Origin: Bacillota bacterium
Lineage (GTDB): Bacteria > Bacillota_A > Clostridia > Peptostreptococcales > Anaerovoracaceae
Direction: 5' to 3'
NCBI GenBank assembly: GCA_017556895.1
Contig: JAFYLX010000185.1
Location: 1 to 7,541, forward strand
Length of the DNA: 7,541 bases
Positions 1 to 5,816 of the stretch are shown here, in pieces (position 1 is the first letter of the stretch; each line of letters starts with the position of its first letter). The notes below the pieces were generated by a model. It ran no database searches, was not told where the DNA came from, and saw only the letters and a program-made list of their open reading frames with translations. The translations under genes and the position numbers were made by a program.

Positions 1-804
1 CTTTAGGCCCGGGATAATTATATGTTCTATTTTTTCTTCAGGACAAATCGGGCAATAATAGCATTCGACGTCAAGTCCTCTGTATATTGCACCTTCAGAA
101 ATTATTTCCATAAAACTGCTATTGGAATATCCAACAGGCGTGTTTATCATGTACACAGTCTTCATATCGCCCAAAAGGCTTGGAATATAGTGGACGATTC
201 CGCTTGCCGTTATGGCACTGGCGAAGAACTTTTTGACCCTGCCTGGCTTTAATGAAATGTCTAAGTCACCGTATTCTTTGCCAATTACGTCAGCTACTAA
301 CCTATAAATCTCGCTAGATTCTGCCCCATCGTTATATATTTCTTCTAAGCTCCTATAGACGCTTTTAGCGGCGCTTAGGTAGTTATACGCAATTCTATAC
401 CATCTTGATGTTTCCTCGTTTAAATCGATGATTTCATCCTTATTGGCTAGTATCCCCTCTTCATTCCAATATTCCCCTAAGTTGATGATTTTATCTACCG
501 CACCTGGCGTCACCGGATCAATAATATGAGGGCTAGTGCCATCAATTATTGCTATTTTCTTGTTCTTTAGTAGTATACCGTCTAGTGAATTCTCATCTGC
601 TGAACAATGTAGATAGTCAATATCTTCCCCTTTTTCCGCAAAATATATAGCAATTTTCTTCATAAATGTAGACTTACCTGTGCCCGGTCCGCCTTTGATG
701 CAAATAATCTTGTTGGCTTCCCTTTGTCCTAAGATATATTTGTAGTACGAGAAAAACCCCAGCGGCGTGTTATTACCCGGGAAATAATGTCTTTCTATGG
801 ACAA
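1..804 (-). CDS. PRK06851-type P-loop ATPase, 3' end cut by window edge
   Basis: The frame is open for 268 codons from a TTG start to base 1, so the C-terminus is missing (I recall the family as roughly 360-370 residues). A Walker A motif, GGPGTGKST, lies at residues 38-46, and a hydrophobic strand ending in Asp, IAIIDGT, at 84-90 is a Walker B candidate. The N-terminus (RHYFPGNNTPLGF, 5-17) and the block DGTSPHIIDPVTPGAVDKIINLG (shown here only by its ends, residues 88-110) match what I recall of the clostridial PRK06851 family of unknown function. The protein looks internally duplicated: residues 191-268 repeat the layout of 5-80, but the second P-loop has Asn228 in place of the catalytic Lys. 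The TTG start is supported by a perfect ribosome binding site and by the family-like N-terminus. It lies 89 bp downstream of the DUF975 gene on the same strand with no clear terminator between, so co-transcription is possible. The cellular role is unknown; the family call is from memory of conserved blocks, not a search. Confidence 0.8.
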   Translation of the reverse strand, partial: MSIERHYFPGNNTPLGFFSYYKYILGQREANKIICIKGGPGTGKSTFMKKIAIYFAEKGEDIDYLHCSADENSLDGILLKNKKIAIIDGTSPHIIDPVTPGAVDKIINLGEYWNEEGILANKDEIIDLNEETSRWYRIAYNYLSAAKSVYRSLEEIYNDGAESSEIYRLVADVIGKEYGDLDISLKPGRVKKFFASAITASGIVHYIPSLLGDMKTVYMINTPVGYSNSSFMEIISEGAIYRGLDVECYYCPICPEEKIEHIIIPGLK

Positions 805-811
805 AATAATA

Positions 812-818
812 CCTCCTT
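812..818 (-). promoter_or_regulatory. Ribosome binding site deciding the TTG start
   Basis: On the minus strand AAGGAGG stands 7 bases before TTG at 802-804. No in-frame ATG or GTG lies at comparable spacing, so this site fixes the rare TTG start of the P-loop ATPase. Confidence 0.85.
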
Positions 819-880
819 AACTAAGTATATTCCATACTATGCTAACGAGGTATTTTAGTGTTTGTATTTAGTTGTTTAGC

Positions 881-905
881 TTAGAATTCCTGATTAGAAT
901 TCCTG
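881..905. repeat. 13-bp tandem direct repeat over the DUF975 stop codon
   Basis: TTAGAATTCCTG occurs at 881-892 and again at 894-905, a period of 13 bp. On the minus strand this duplicates the last codons of the DUF975 gene (Gln-Glu-Phe-stop), and the second copy lies just past the stop in another frame. It looks like a replication-slippage duplication. Confidence 0.85.
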
Positions 906-1667
906 GCTGTCCATCTGTTCGAACGGTGATCTTTCCTGTACAACTAGATTGCCAGTTAAAATTTCGTAGAATACTGTCTGTGTCATCATCATATATAGGT
1001 CTACGAATAGCATAGGAATAGATAACACTGCAGACACAACGATATACATTACGTCAGATGATAGGAAGTATCCAGCAAGTATTCCAGGAATTGACGCTAG
1101 GATGTACCAACCGATAAAAGATAAGCCCACTCCGAAGTATTTTAGCTTGTTGCCCTTCATAAGTTTTGAACTTGCTGCAAGGCACTGAGCTGAAGTCCAC
1201 TCTGGGTGATCAACTCTTAAATAGAAGGCCTGGCTATATCTAAATGTTGCGATGATACCAGGGATTACGAATAATAGTGACCATAAGAAAATTTGTATTG
1301 CATACATTAAGTATAGCAAGATTCCCTTAAAGAACATGCTGAAACCTTCGAAAGTTAGAGCATAGTCTACTGTATGCTTTCTAAAGAAAGCAAGTAAGAA
1401 CATCATCATTCCTAACATCAATGGCCCGCTAAGAATAAATTCGTAAACTGGACTTGCATATGAAACTGTAAAAGGAACAAGTTCACCAGTTACTAATTCA
1501 AATTCCTTAACTGAGGAGAAGAATAAGTCCAGTACACTAGGTATTACCGTTAAAAAAATAAAGTATATTACGACACCAAAGAACATTGCTACCCACTTTC
1601 CTCTAAGTGCAGTTCTAGCAATCTCTCTCATCTTCTTTGCAGATTCAAATACAATACGATTATTCAT
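894..1667 (-). CDS. DUF975 family integral membrane protein
   Basis: A 257-residue, strongly hydrophobic protein with about five or six membrane segments, at roughly residues 25-50, 74-95, 112-132, 133-150, 176-200 and 205-230. The cytoplasmic N-terminal stretch with AKKMREIARTALRGKW (10-25), the IPGIIATFRYSQAFYL block (135-150) and LMKGNKLKYFGVGLSFIGW (169-187) match the DUF975 family (Pfam PF06161) as I know it. The function of that family is not established. The ATG start has an AAGGAG site at 1673-1678, 5 bases upstream. The gene is read away from thiT, from a promoter whose -35 overlaps the thiT -35. Its last codons lie in a 13-bp tandem duplication. Nothing in the sequence ties it to thiamine except the shared promoter region. 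Confidence 0.85.
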   Translation of the reverse strand: MNNRIVFESAKKMREIARTALRGKWVAMFFGVVIYFIFLTVIPSVLDLFFSSVKEFELVTGELVPFTVSYASPVYEFILSGPLMLGMMMFLLAFFRKHTVDYALTFEGFSMFFKGILLYLMYAIQIFLWSLLFVIPGIIATFRYSQAFYLRVDHPEWTSAQCLAASSKLMKGNKLKYFGVGLSFIGWYILASIPGILAGYFLSSDVMYIVVSAVLSIPMLFVDLYMMMTQTVFYEILTGNLVVQERSPFEQMDSQEF

Positions 1668-1697
1668 AATTTCTCCTTAATCCAAATACTTTAATCC

Positions 1698-1726
1698 ATT
1701 ATATCATCAAAACTTCCCATTGACAA
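1698..1726 (-). promoter_or_regulatory. Sigma-A-type promoter of the DUF975 gene
   Basis: On the minus strand TTGTCA (1721-1726) is separated by exactly 17 bp from TATAAT (1698-1703). The expected transcript start near 1690 leaves a leader of about 23 bases containing the AAGGAG ribosome binding site. The -35 box overlaps that of the divergent thiT promoter by 5 bp. Confidence 0.8.
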
Positions 1727-1748
1727 TGGCCAAAGCCGTGGCTATAAT
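1720..1748 (+). promoter_or_regulatory. Consensus sigma-A promoter of the thiT transcript
   Basis: TTGACA (1720-1725) and TATAAT (1743-1748) are both perfect consensus hexamers with a 17-bp spacer. The expected transcript start near 1755 coincides with the first bases of the TPP aptamer, as expected for a riboswitch leader. Confidence 0.88.
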
Positions 1749-1754
1749 GGAGTC

Positions 1755-1867
1755 ACGCTAGGGGAGCTACATGCTGAGACTTCCGGTAGAAAACGAATAT
1801 ATTTCGAGTTCTAAACTGGATAGACCCTCATAACCTGATACGGTTAGTACCGTCGTAGGGAAGCATT
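1755..1867 (+). promoter_or_regulatory. TPP riboswitch (THI element) aptamer
   Basis: The conserved landmarks of the TPP aptamer appear in order: GGGGAGC (1761-1767), GCTGAGA (1773-1779), ACCC (1824-1827), ACCTGAT (1833-1839) and GTAGGGAA (1855-1862). The variable P3 arm is extended: TCCGGT (1782-1787) pairs with ACTGGA (1815-1820), and a terminal CGAA/TTCG stem lies at 1794-1806. By family knowledge, the RNA binds thiamine pyrophosphate and turns the downstream gene off. The next gene is a thiamine transporter subunit, which fits. Confidence 0.97.
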
Positions 1868-1883
1868 AATTTTTATTTTTTGG

Positions 1884-1914
1884 TTCCCCTCCTAATGTAC
1901 AAGGAGGATTTTTT
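1884..1914 (+). promoter_or_regulatory. thiT riboswitch expression platform: SD-sequestering hairpin followed by a T run
   Basis: CCTCCT (1888-1893) is fully complementary to the thiT Shine-Dalgarno AGGAGG (1902-1907), with an 8-base loop. Six T residues (1909-1914) follow directly, so the same hairpin could block translation or act as a short terminator. TTCCC (1884-1888) can instead pair with GGGAA (1858-1862) in the 3' end of the aptamer, or TCCCCT (1885-1890) with AGGGGA (1760-1765). Either pairing would break the hairpin when TPP is absent. The alternative pairing is inferred from complementarity. Confidence 0.75.
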
Positions 1915-2451
1915 ATGTCAGAAAGAAACAACACACTAAAGTCACTAGTACTATGCTCAGTACTAGTAGCACTTGCAGCCGCTTTAGGTATGATTAAGTT
2001 ACTTCATCTACCTTACGGCGGTTCCATCACTCTATTAAGTATGCTAGCATGCACGCTATGCGGTTATTACTGCGGTTTAGCTAAGGGCTTAACAGCTGGG
2101 CTAGCGCTTGGTCTTTTGAATTTGGTCTTAGGCGGATACGTTGTACACCCTGTTCAACTTGTGCTAGACTATTTCTTAGCTTTCACTGCACTTGGTCTTT
2201 CAGGCCTAACTTACAAGTGGAAAAACGGTTTAATCCCAGGATACATCATCGGTGTATGTGGTAGATTCGTTTGTAGCTTCCTTTCAGGTTACATTTTCTT
2301 TGCTGAATATGCTCCTGAAGGAATGAACCCTGTCATCTATTCCTTTATTTATAACTTTATCTGTTTTGGCGTAGAAGCTATAATCACTGTTATTATTCTA
2401 TCCATTCCTGCAGTAAAAAATTTCTTTATAACTTCAAAAGAAAGATTTTAA
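1915..2451 (+). CDS. thiT: ThiT, thiamine-specific S component of an ECF transporter
   Basis: A 178-residue membrane protein with about six transmembrane helices, the usual size for an ECF S component. It binds thiamine at the outer face of the membrane and delivers it through a shared EcfA-EcfA'-EcfT energy module, which is not encoded in this window. Family-like blocks are YGGSITLLSMLACTL (34-48), LDYFLAFTALGLSGL (84-98) and EYAPEGMNPVIYSFIYN (131-147). Compared from memory with Lactococcus lactis ThiT, Tyr142 and Asn147 appear conserved, Glu84 is replaced by Asp85, and the ligand-contacting His125 and Trp133 appear as Ser121 and Phe129. The TPP riboswitch and consensus promoter upstream support thiamine as substrate. 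The ATG start has AGGAGG 7 bases upstream. There is no strong terminator after the stop, so some read-through into the crotonase gene is possible. Confidence 0.93.
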   Translation: MSERNNTLKSLVLCSVLVALAAALGMIKLLHLPYGGSITLLSMLACTLCGYYCGLAKGLTAGLALGLLNLVLGGYVVHPVQLVLDYFLAFTALGLSGLTYKWKNGLIPGYIIGVCGRFVCSFLSGYIFFAEYAPEGMNPVIYSFIYNFICFGVEAIITVIILSIPAVKNFFITSKERF

Positions 2452-2476
2452 CTGTATAATCTTGTTAAATTTATGA

Positions 2477-2506
2477 CATTATCATTGATTAAGGTAAATG
2501 ATAGTG
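2477..2506. promoter_or_regulatory. Inverted repeat overlapping the crotonase promoter, candidate operator
   Basis: CATTATCATT (2477-2486) and AATGATAGTG (2497-2506) form 10-bp arms with one mismatch around a 10-bp centre. The repeat covers the -35 box and most of the spacer of the crotonase promoter, where a repressor would act. No regulator is identified. A TTGTTAA sequence just upstream (2462-2468) resembles a half-site of the redox repressor Rex, but the second half is poor. Confidence 0.4.
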
Positions 2507-2513
2507 ATATAAT
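2485..2513 (+). promoter_or_regulatory. Sigma-A-type promoter of the crotonase gene
   Basis: TTGATT (2485-2490) and a perfect TATAAT (2508-2513) are separated by 17 bp. The transcript start would fall near 2520, giving a leader of about 38 bases with AAGGAAG (2541-2547) placed 10 bases before the ATG. Confidence 0.8.
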
Positions 2514-2557
2514 ATTTAGCGGTAAGTTTTTTGATAAAGAAAGGAAGTATTTAAAAG

Positions 2558-3334
2558 ATGTATCAGACAATTAAGTACGAAGTAAAAGAAAACATCGGTT
2601 ATGTTACAATCAACAGACCAGAAGCTTTAAACGCATTAAATAAAACAGTTCTAGAAGAATTACTAGACGTATTCACAAAGATCGGTACTGACGAAGAAGT
2701 TAAGGCAGTTATCCTAACTGGTGAAGGCAGATCTTTCGTTGCTGGTGCTGATATCGCTCAGATGTCCACTTTAACAGTTGCTGAAGGTAGAGCTTTCGGT
2801 GCTTTCGGTCAGAACGTTATGAACGTTATCGAAAACGTAGAAAAGCCAGTAATCGCTGCAGTTAATGGTTTCGCTTTAGGCGGCGGCTGCGAATTATCTA
2901 TGGCTTGTGACTTCAGAATCGCTTCTTCCAAGGCTAAGTTTGGTCAGCCAGAAGTTGGTCTAGGCATCACTCCAGGTTTCGCTGGTACTCAGAGATTATC
3001 CAAGTTAGTTGGTAAGGGTATGGCTAAGATGTTAATCATGACAGCTGACACTATCTCCGCTGACGAAGCTTTAAGAATCGGTTTAGTAGAAAAGGTTGTA
3101 GAACCAGAAGAATTAATGCCAACTTGCGAAGCTATCGCTAAGAAGATCGCTTCCAAGGCTCCTATCGCTGTTGCAATGTCCAAGACTTGCATCAACAAGG
3201 GATATCATTTAGACATGTTCTCCGGTTCCGCTCTAGAAGCTGAAGCTTTCGGTGGCTGCTTCGGTACAGAAGACCAGAAGGAAGGCATGAAGGCATTCTT
3301 AGAAAAGAGACCTGCTGAATTCAAGAACAGATAA
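2558..3334 (+). CDS. crt: Crotonase (enoyl-CoA hydratase / 3-hydroxybutyryl-CoA dehydratase)
   Basis: A 258-residue soluble protein of standard crotonase length. It reversibly hydrates trans-2-enoyl-CoA; in clostridia the usual reaction is 3-hydroxybutyryl-CoA to crotonyl-CoA on the butyrate pathway. The fold markers are in place: NRPEALNAL (19-27), the oxyanion-hole segment AGADI (62-66), NGFALGGGCELSMACDFRIA (103-122) and FGQPEVGLGITPG (128-140). The two catalytic glutamates are Glu112 and Glu132, with the family's 20-residue spacing, so it should be an active hydratase. The gene stands alone between its own promoter and terminator rather than in the usual crt-bcd-etfBA-hbd cluster, so its substrate and pathway partner are not fixed by context. 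A different short-chain enoyl-CoA substrate is possible. An inverted repeat over the promoter suggests regulation. Confidence 0.93.
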   Translation: MYQTIKYEVKENIGYVTINRPEALNALNKTVLEELLDVFTKIGTDEEVKAVILTGEGRSFVAGADIAQMSTLTVAEGRAFGAFGQNVMNVIENVEKPVIAAVNGFALGGGCELSMACDFRIASSKAKFGQPEVGLGITPGFAGTQRLSKLVGKGMAKMLIMTADTISADEALRIGLVEKVVEPEELMPTCEAIAKKIASKAPIAVAMSKTCINKGYHLDMFSGSALEAEAFGGCFGTEDQKEGMKAFLEKRPAEFKNR

Positions 3335-3360
3335 TTAGATACATAAGCAAATTAATTAAA

Positions 3361-3392
3361 AACCCATAATCTTAGCAATTACGGGTTTTTTT
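3361..3392 (+). terminator. Intrinsic terminator of the crotonase gene
   Basis: AACCCATAAT (3361-3370) pairs with ATTACGGGTT (3378-3387) with one mismatch and a 7-base loop. The T run continues to 3392. It lies 26 bp after the crotonase stop codon. Confidence 0.9.
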
Positions 3393-3408
3393 GTTCCTTT
3401 ATAGATAC

Positions 3409-3599
3409 GACGGGTAATAATCTTGAAAAGCGATTCCGCAGACACAAGTATAATGTCCAAGGCAATTAGGAAGTTGAGTAGTTGTAATTCAAATATGTTT
3501 GAGTTGAAAGCGAGTTATTTGAATTCCCTACGAAACAAGTAATTGAATTGTAGACATTATTTGTGGCGAGGACTAAGCTTGAAAGATATATTATCCGTC
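3409..3599. repeat. 191-bp imperfect palindrome (MITE-like foldback or structured RNA candidate)
   Basis: The two halves of this gene-free stretch are near reverse complements about a centre at 3504-3505. Paired blocks are GACGGGTAATA (3409-3419) with TATTATCCGTC (3589-3599), one wobble pair; ATCTT (3420-3424) with AAGAT (3583-3587); CACAA (3443-3447) with TTGTG (3561-3565); ATAATGTC (3450-3457) with GACATTAT (3553-3560); and AATTCAAATA (3486-3495) with TATTTGAATT (3516-3525). It lies between two convergent terminators and has no coding potential that I can see. I see no clear target-site duplication at its ends. It could be a small non-autonomous mobile element, a structured RNA or a decayed inverted duplication. 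Confidence 0.75.
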
Positions 3600-3615
3600 C
3601 AAATCATAATAGAAT

Positions 3616-3650
3616 ACAAAAAGACCCTTAATCTTTCGATTAGGGGTCTT
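3616..3650 (-). terminator. Intrinsic terminator of hppA
   Basis: On the minus strand a 13-bp stem with one wobble pair (arms 3638-3650 and 3621-3633, core GACCCCTAATC) closes a 4-base loop. A T run extends through 3618. It begins 19 bp past the hppA stop. On the plus strand the trailing T run is interrupted, so its activity there should be weaker. Confidence 0.9.
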
Positions 3651-3669
3651 TAATTTGCTTATTTAAGAA

Positions 3670-5685
3670 TTATAGTAAGCCACCGATCTGTACGAATAAA
3701 GGTGCGAATACTACTGCAACGATAGTCATAAGCTTGATTAAGATGTTGATGGATGGACCGGATGTATCCTTGAATGGGTCACCTACAGTGTCACCTACAA
3801 CAGCAGCCTTATGAGGTTCGGAACCCTTACCGCCGTAGTAACCTTCTTCGATGTACTTCTTAGCATTGTCCCAAGCACCACCAGCGTTGGACATCATGAT
3901 AGCCATCATAACACCAGAAGCTAATGCACCGCCTAGCATACCACCAAGAGCTTCAGCACCAAAGATGATACCTACTGCTAATGGAGCAACTACAGCCATT
4001 ACGCCAGGAACAACCATTTCCTTAAGAGCAGCCTGAGTGGAGATATCTACACATCTAGCATAGTCTGGCTTGGAAGTACCTTCCATGATGCCCTTATCTT
4101 CTCTGAACTGTCTTCTAACTTCTTCGATCATCTTGTTAGCGGAGTTACCAACGGAATTCATTGTTAAAGCAGAGAATACGAATGGTAACATAGCACCGAT
4201 GAATAGACCGATGATTACGATTGGGTCAAGTAAGGAGATGGATTCTAAACCAGTTACTGCAGCATAGGAAGCGAATAATGCTAATGCTGTTAATGCAGCG
4301 GAACCGATAGCGAAGCCCTTACCGATAGCAGCTGTTGTGTTACCTACAGCGTCAAGCTTGTCAGTAATTTCTCTTACTTCGTGAGGTAATTCGGACATTT
4401 CTGCGATACCACCAGCGTTATCAGATACTGGACCGTAAGCGTCAACAGCAACTGTCATACCAGCTGTAGATAACATACCTACTGCAGAAAGAGCGATACC
4501 GTATAAACCAGCGAACTGGAAAGCAACGAATACACCTACGCAGATTAGGATGATAGGCCACATTGTGGACATCATACCAACACCTAGACCGGAGATGATT
4601 GTTGTAGCAGCACCAGTCTGGGACTGTTCTGCGATCTTCTTAACGTGCTTGAAGTCACCGGATGTGTAAACTTCTGTGATCTTACCGATTGCAATACCAA
4701 CTGCTAGACCAGCGATGATTGCGAATGCATAAGTGTAAGAACCAAGCATTTCCTTAGATAGGAATACAGTAGCGATTACTACTAAAATACCGGAAATATA
4801 AGTACCTAAGTTTAGAGCGTTTGCTGGGTTAGCACCTTCCTTACCTCTAACGCACATGATACCGATTACGGAAGCAATGATACCGATTGCGGAGATGATA
4901 AGTGGGAATAAAGCAGCAGTTTCTACGGAGAATGTAGCGCTACCGCCTGCTTCGTTAACAGCAACTGCAGCTAATGTGATAGCGGAAATGATGGAACCAA
5001 CATAGGATTCGAATAAGTCGGAACCCATACCAGCAACGTCACCAACGTTGTCACCTACGTTATCTGCGATAACTGCAGGGTTTCTTGGGTCGTCTTCTGG
5101 GATACCAGCTTCTACCTTACCTACTAAGTCAGCACCTACGTCAGCAGCCTTTGTATAGATACCGCCACCAACTCTTCCAAATAATGCCATTGATGATGCA
5201 CCAAGACCAAAACCTGTGATGCACTGAGTAACTGTAGCTAGGTCAAGAGCACAGATGATTGCACCTAAACCAAATAGACCTAAACCAGATACGCATAGAC
5301 CCATTACAGCACCGGATCTGAATGCGATTTTTAGAGCCTTGTTCATACCGGATTCTCTAGCAGCGTTTGCTGTTCTAACGTTACCGTTAGTAGCAACCTT
5401 CATACCGAAGTAACCTGCTAATACGGATAAAAGAGCACCACATAGGTAAAGGATAGCAGTTGTCCAGCTCTTTAAACCAAAACCGATAAGAACGAATAAA
5501 ACAGCGATTACGATAACCATTGTCTTATACTCTCTCATTAAGAACGCCATTGCACCTTCCTTGATGTAACCAGCGATCTCCTTCATTCTGTCTGTGCCTT
5601 CTTCAGCCTTCATGATCCAAGATGCTAAACAGAAAGCAACTAATAGACCAAATGCGGCTGCACAAACAATGAAAATTTTCATCAT
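3670..5685 (-). CDS. hppA: K+-dependent membrane pyrophosphatase (Na+ and/or H+ pumping)
   Basis: A 671-residue, many-helix membrane protein. It hydrolyses cytoplasmic pyrophosphate and uses the energy to pump Na+ or H+ out. Catalytic acidic motifs are all present: [11 protein letters not shown] (182-192), DNVGDNVGD (208-216), [16 protein letters not shown] (415-430) and [12 protein letters not shown] (630-641), together the Mg-PPi site. The segment [10 protein letters not shown] (448-457) has Ala where K+-independent enzymes carry Lys, so K+ dependence is expected. Glu226 in SDLFESYVG sits where Na+-pumping enzymes such as that of Thermotoga maritima have their gate Glu; in plant H+ enzymes it is one helix turn later. 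That favours Na+ transport but does not prove it. I place the start at ATG 5683-5685, because AGGAGG (5695-5700) lies 9 bases upstream; a GTG at 5706 would put that site inside the gene. It has a structured leader and its own terminator. Confidence 0.95.
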   Translation of the reverse strand: MMKIFIVCAAAFGLLVAFCLASWIMKAEEGTDRMKEIAGYIKEGAMAFLMREYKTMVIVIAVLFVLIGFGLKSWTTAILYLCGALLSVLAGYFGMKVATNGNVRTANAARESGMNKALKIAFRSGAVMGLCVSGLGLFGLGAIICALDLATVTQCITGFGLGASSMALFGRVGGGIYTKAADVGADLVGKVEAGIPEDDPRNPAVIADNVGDNVGDVAGMGSDLFESYVGSIISAITLAAVAVNEAGGSATFSVETAALFPLIISAIGIIASVIGIMCVRGKEGANPANALNLGTYISGILVVIATVFLSKEMLGSYTYAFAIIAGLAVGIAIGKITEVYTSGDFKHVKKIAEQSQTGAATTIISGLGVGMMSTMWPIILICVGVFVAFQFAGLYGIALSAVGMLSTAGMTVAVDAYGPVSDNAGGIAEMSELPHEVREITDKLDAVGNTTAAIGKGFAIGSAALTALALFASYAAVTGLESISLLDPIVIIGLFIGAMLPFVFSALTMNSVGNSANKMIEEVRRQFREDKGIMEGTSKPDYARCVDISTQAALKEMVVPGVMAVVAPLAVGIIFGAEALGGMLGGALASGVMMAIMMSNAGGAWDNAKKYIEEGYYGGKGSEPHKAAVVGDTVGDPFKDTSGPSINILIKLMTIVAVVFAPLFVQIGGLL

Positions 5686-5694
5686 GATTGCATA

Positions 5695-5700
5695 CCTCCT
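5695..5700 (-). promoter_or_regulatory. Ribosome binding site deciding the hppA start
   Basis: AGGAGG on the minus strand lies 9 bases before the ATG at 5683-5685 and 12 before the next in-frame ATG (5680-5682). It would be codons 3 and 4 if translation began at the GTG at 5704-5706, so the shorter protein is preferred. Confidence 0.85.
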
Positions 5701-5701
5701 G

Positions 5702-5758
5702 TTCACTTGAAACGCTGAATAAGAGGTACTGTCTCGTACCTCTTACCCATCAAGTGAA
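5702..5758 (-). promoter_or_regulatory. Nested stem structure in the hppA leader, candidate cis-regulatory RNA
   Basis: Read on the minus strand, an outer 9-bp stem (TTCACTTGA at 5750-5758 with TCAAGTGAA at 5702-5710) encloses an asymmetric internal loop of 4 and 9 bases. Inside is a perfect 10-bp stem (5736-5745 with 5720-5729) closed by the 6-base loop GAGACA. The 3' edge ends one base before the hppA AGGAGG. No T run follows, so it is not a normal terminator. It could control translation, stabilise the mRNA or bind a ligand. I do not recognise it as a known riboswitch class. Confidence 0.65.
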
Positions 5759-5816
5759 AAAATTAAAATTTTAATTTAACAACTTATAAATGCGATTAAC
5801 TGTTTATCAGTTTAAT

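Noticed and set aside
22..252. Open frame on the plus strand with an ATG
   Set aside because: It lies opposite the P-loop ATPase gene, has no ribosome binding site and its protein has no recognisable features.
824..872. Possible promoter (TATACT at 824-829 on the minus strand) and short direct repeats (850-859 and 864-872) before the P-loop ATPase
   Set aside because: No acceptable -35 box lies 16-18 bp upstream of the TATACT, and the 9-10 bp A/T-rich repeats are too weak to call an operator.
2445..2475. TTTAAC/GTTAAA inverted repeat after the thiT stop, a possible terminator
   Set aside because: The stem is only 6 bp and almost all A/T, with a weak T run, so I cannot support it as a terminator.
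2989..3198. Minus-strand open frame inside the crotonase gene
   Set aside because: It is a shadow of the strongly codon-biased crotonase frame. The same holds for plus-strand frames at 3851-4036, 4070-4267, 5905-6111 and 6964-7380 opposite hppA, secG and pgk.
3423..3454. TTGAAA followed by TATAAT inside the palindrome, a possible promoter
   Set aside because: The spacer is 20 bp, too long for a normal sigma-A promoter, and no gene or obvious RNA end follows.
5760..5777. Perfect 18-bp palindrome of only A and T between secG and hppA, followed on the minus strand by more T
   Set aside because: With no G or C in the stem and no loop bases it would be too unstable to be a convincing terminator. 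In AT-rich spacer DNA such palindromes arise by chance.
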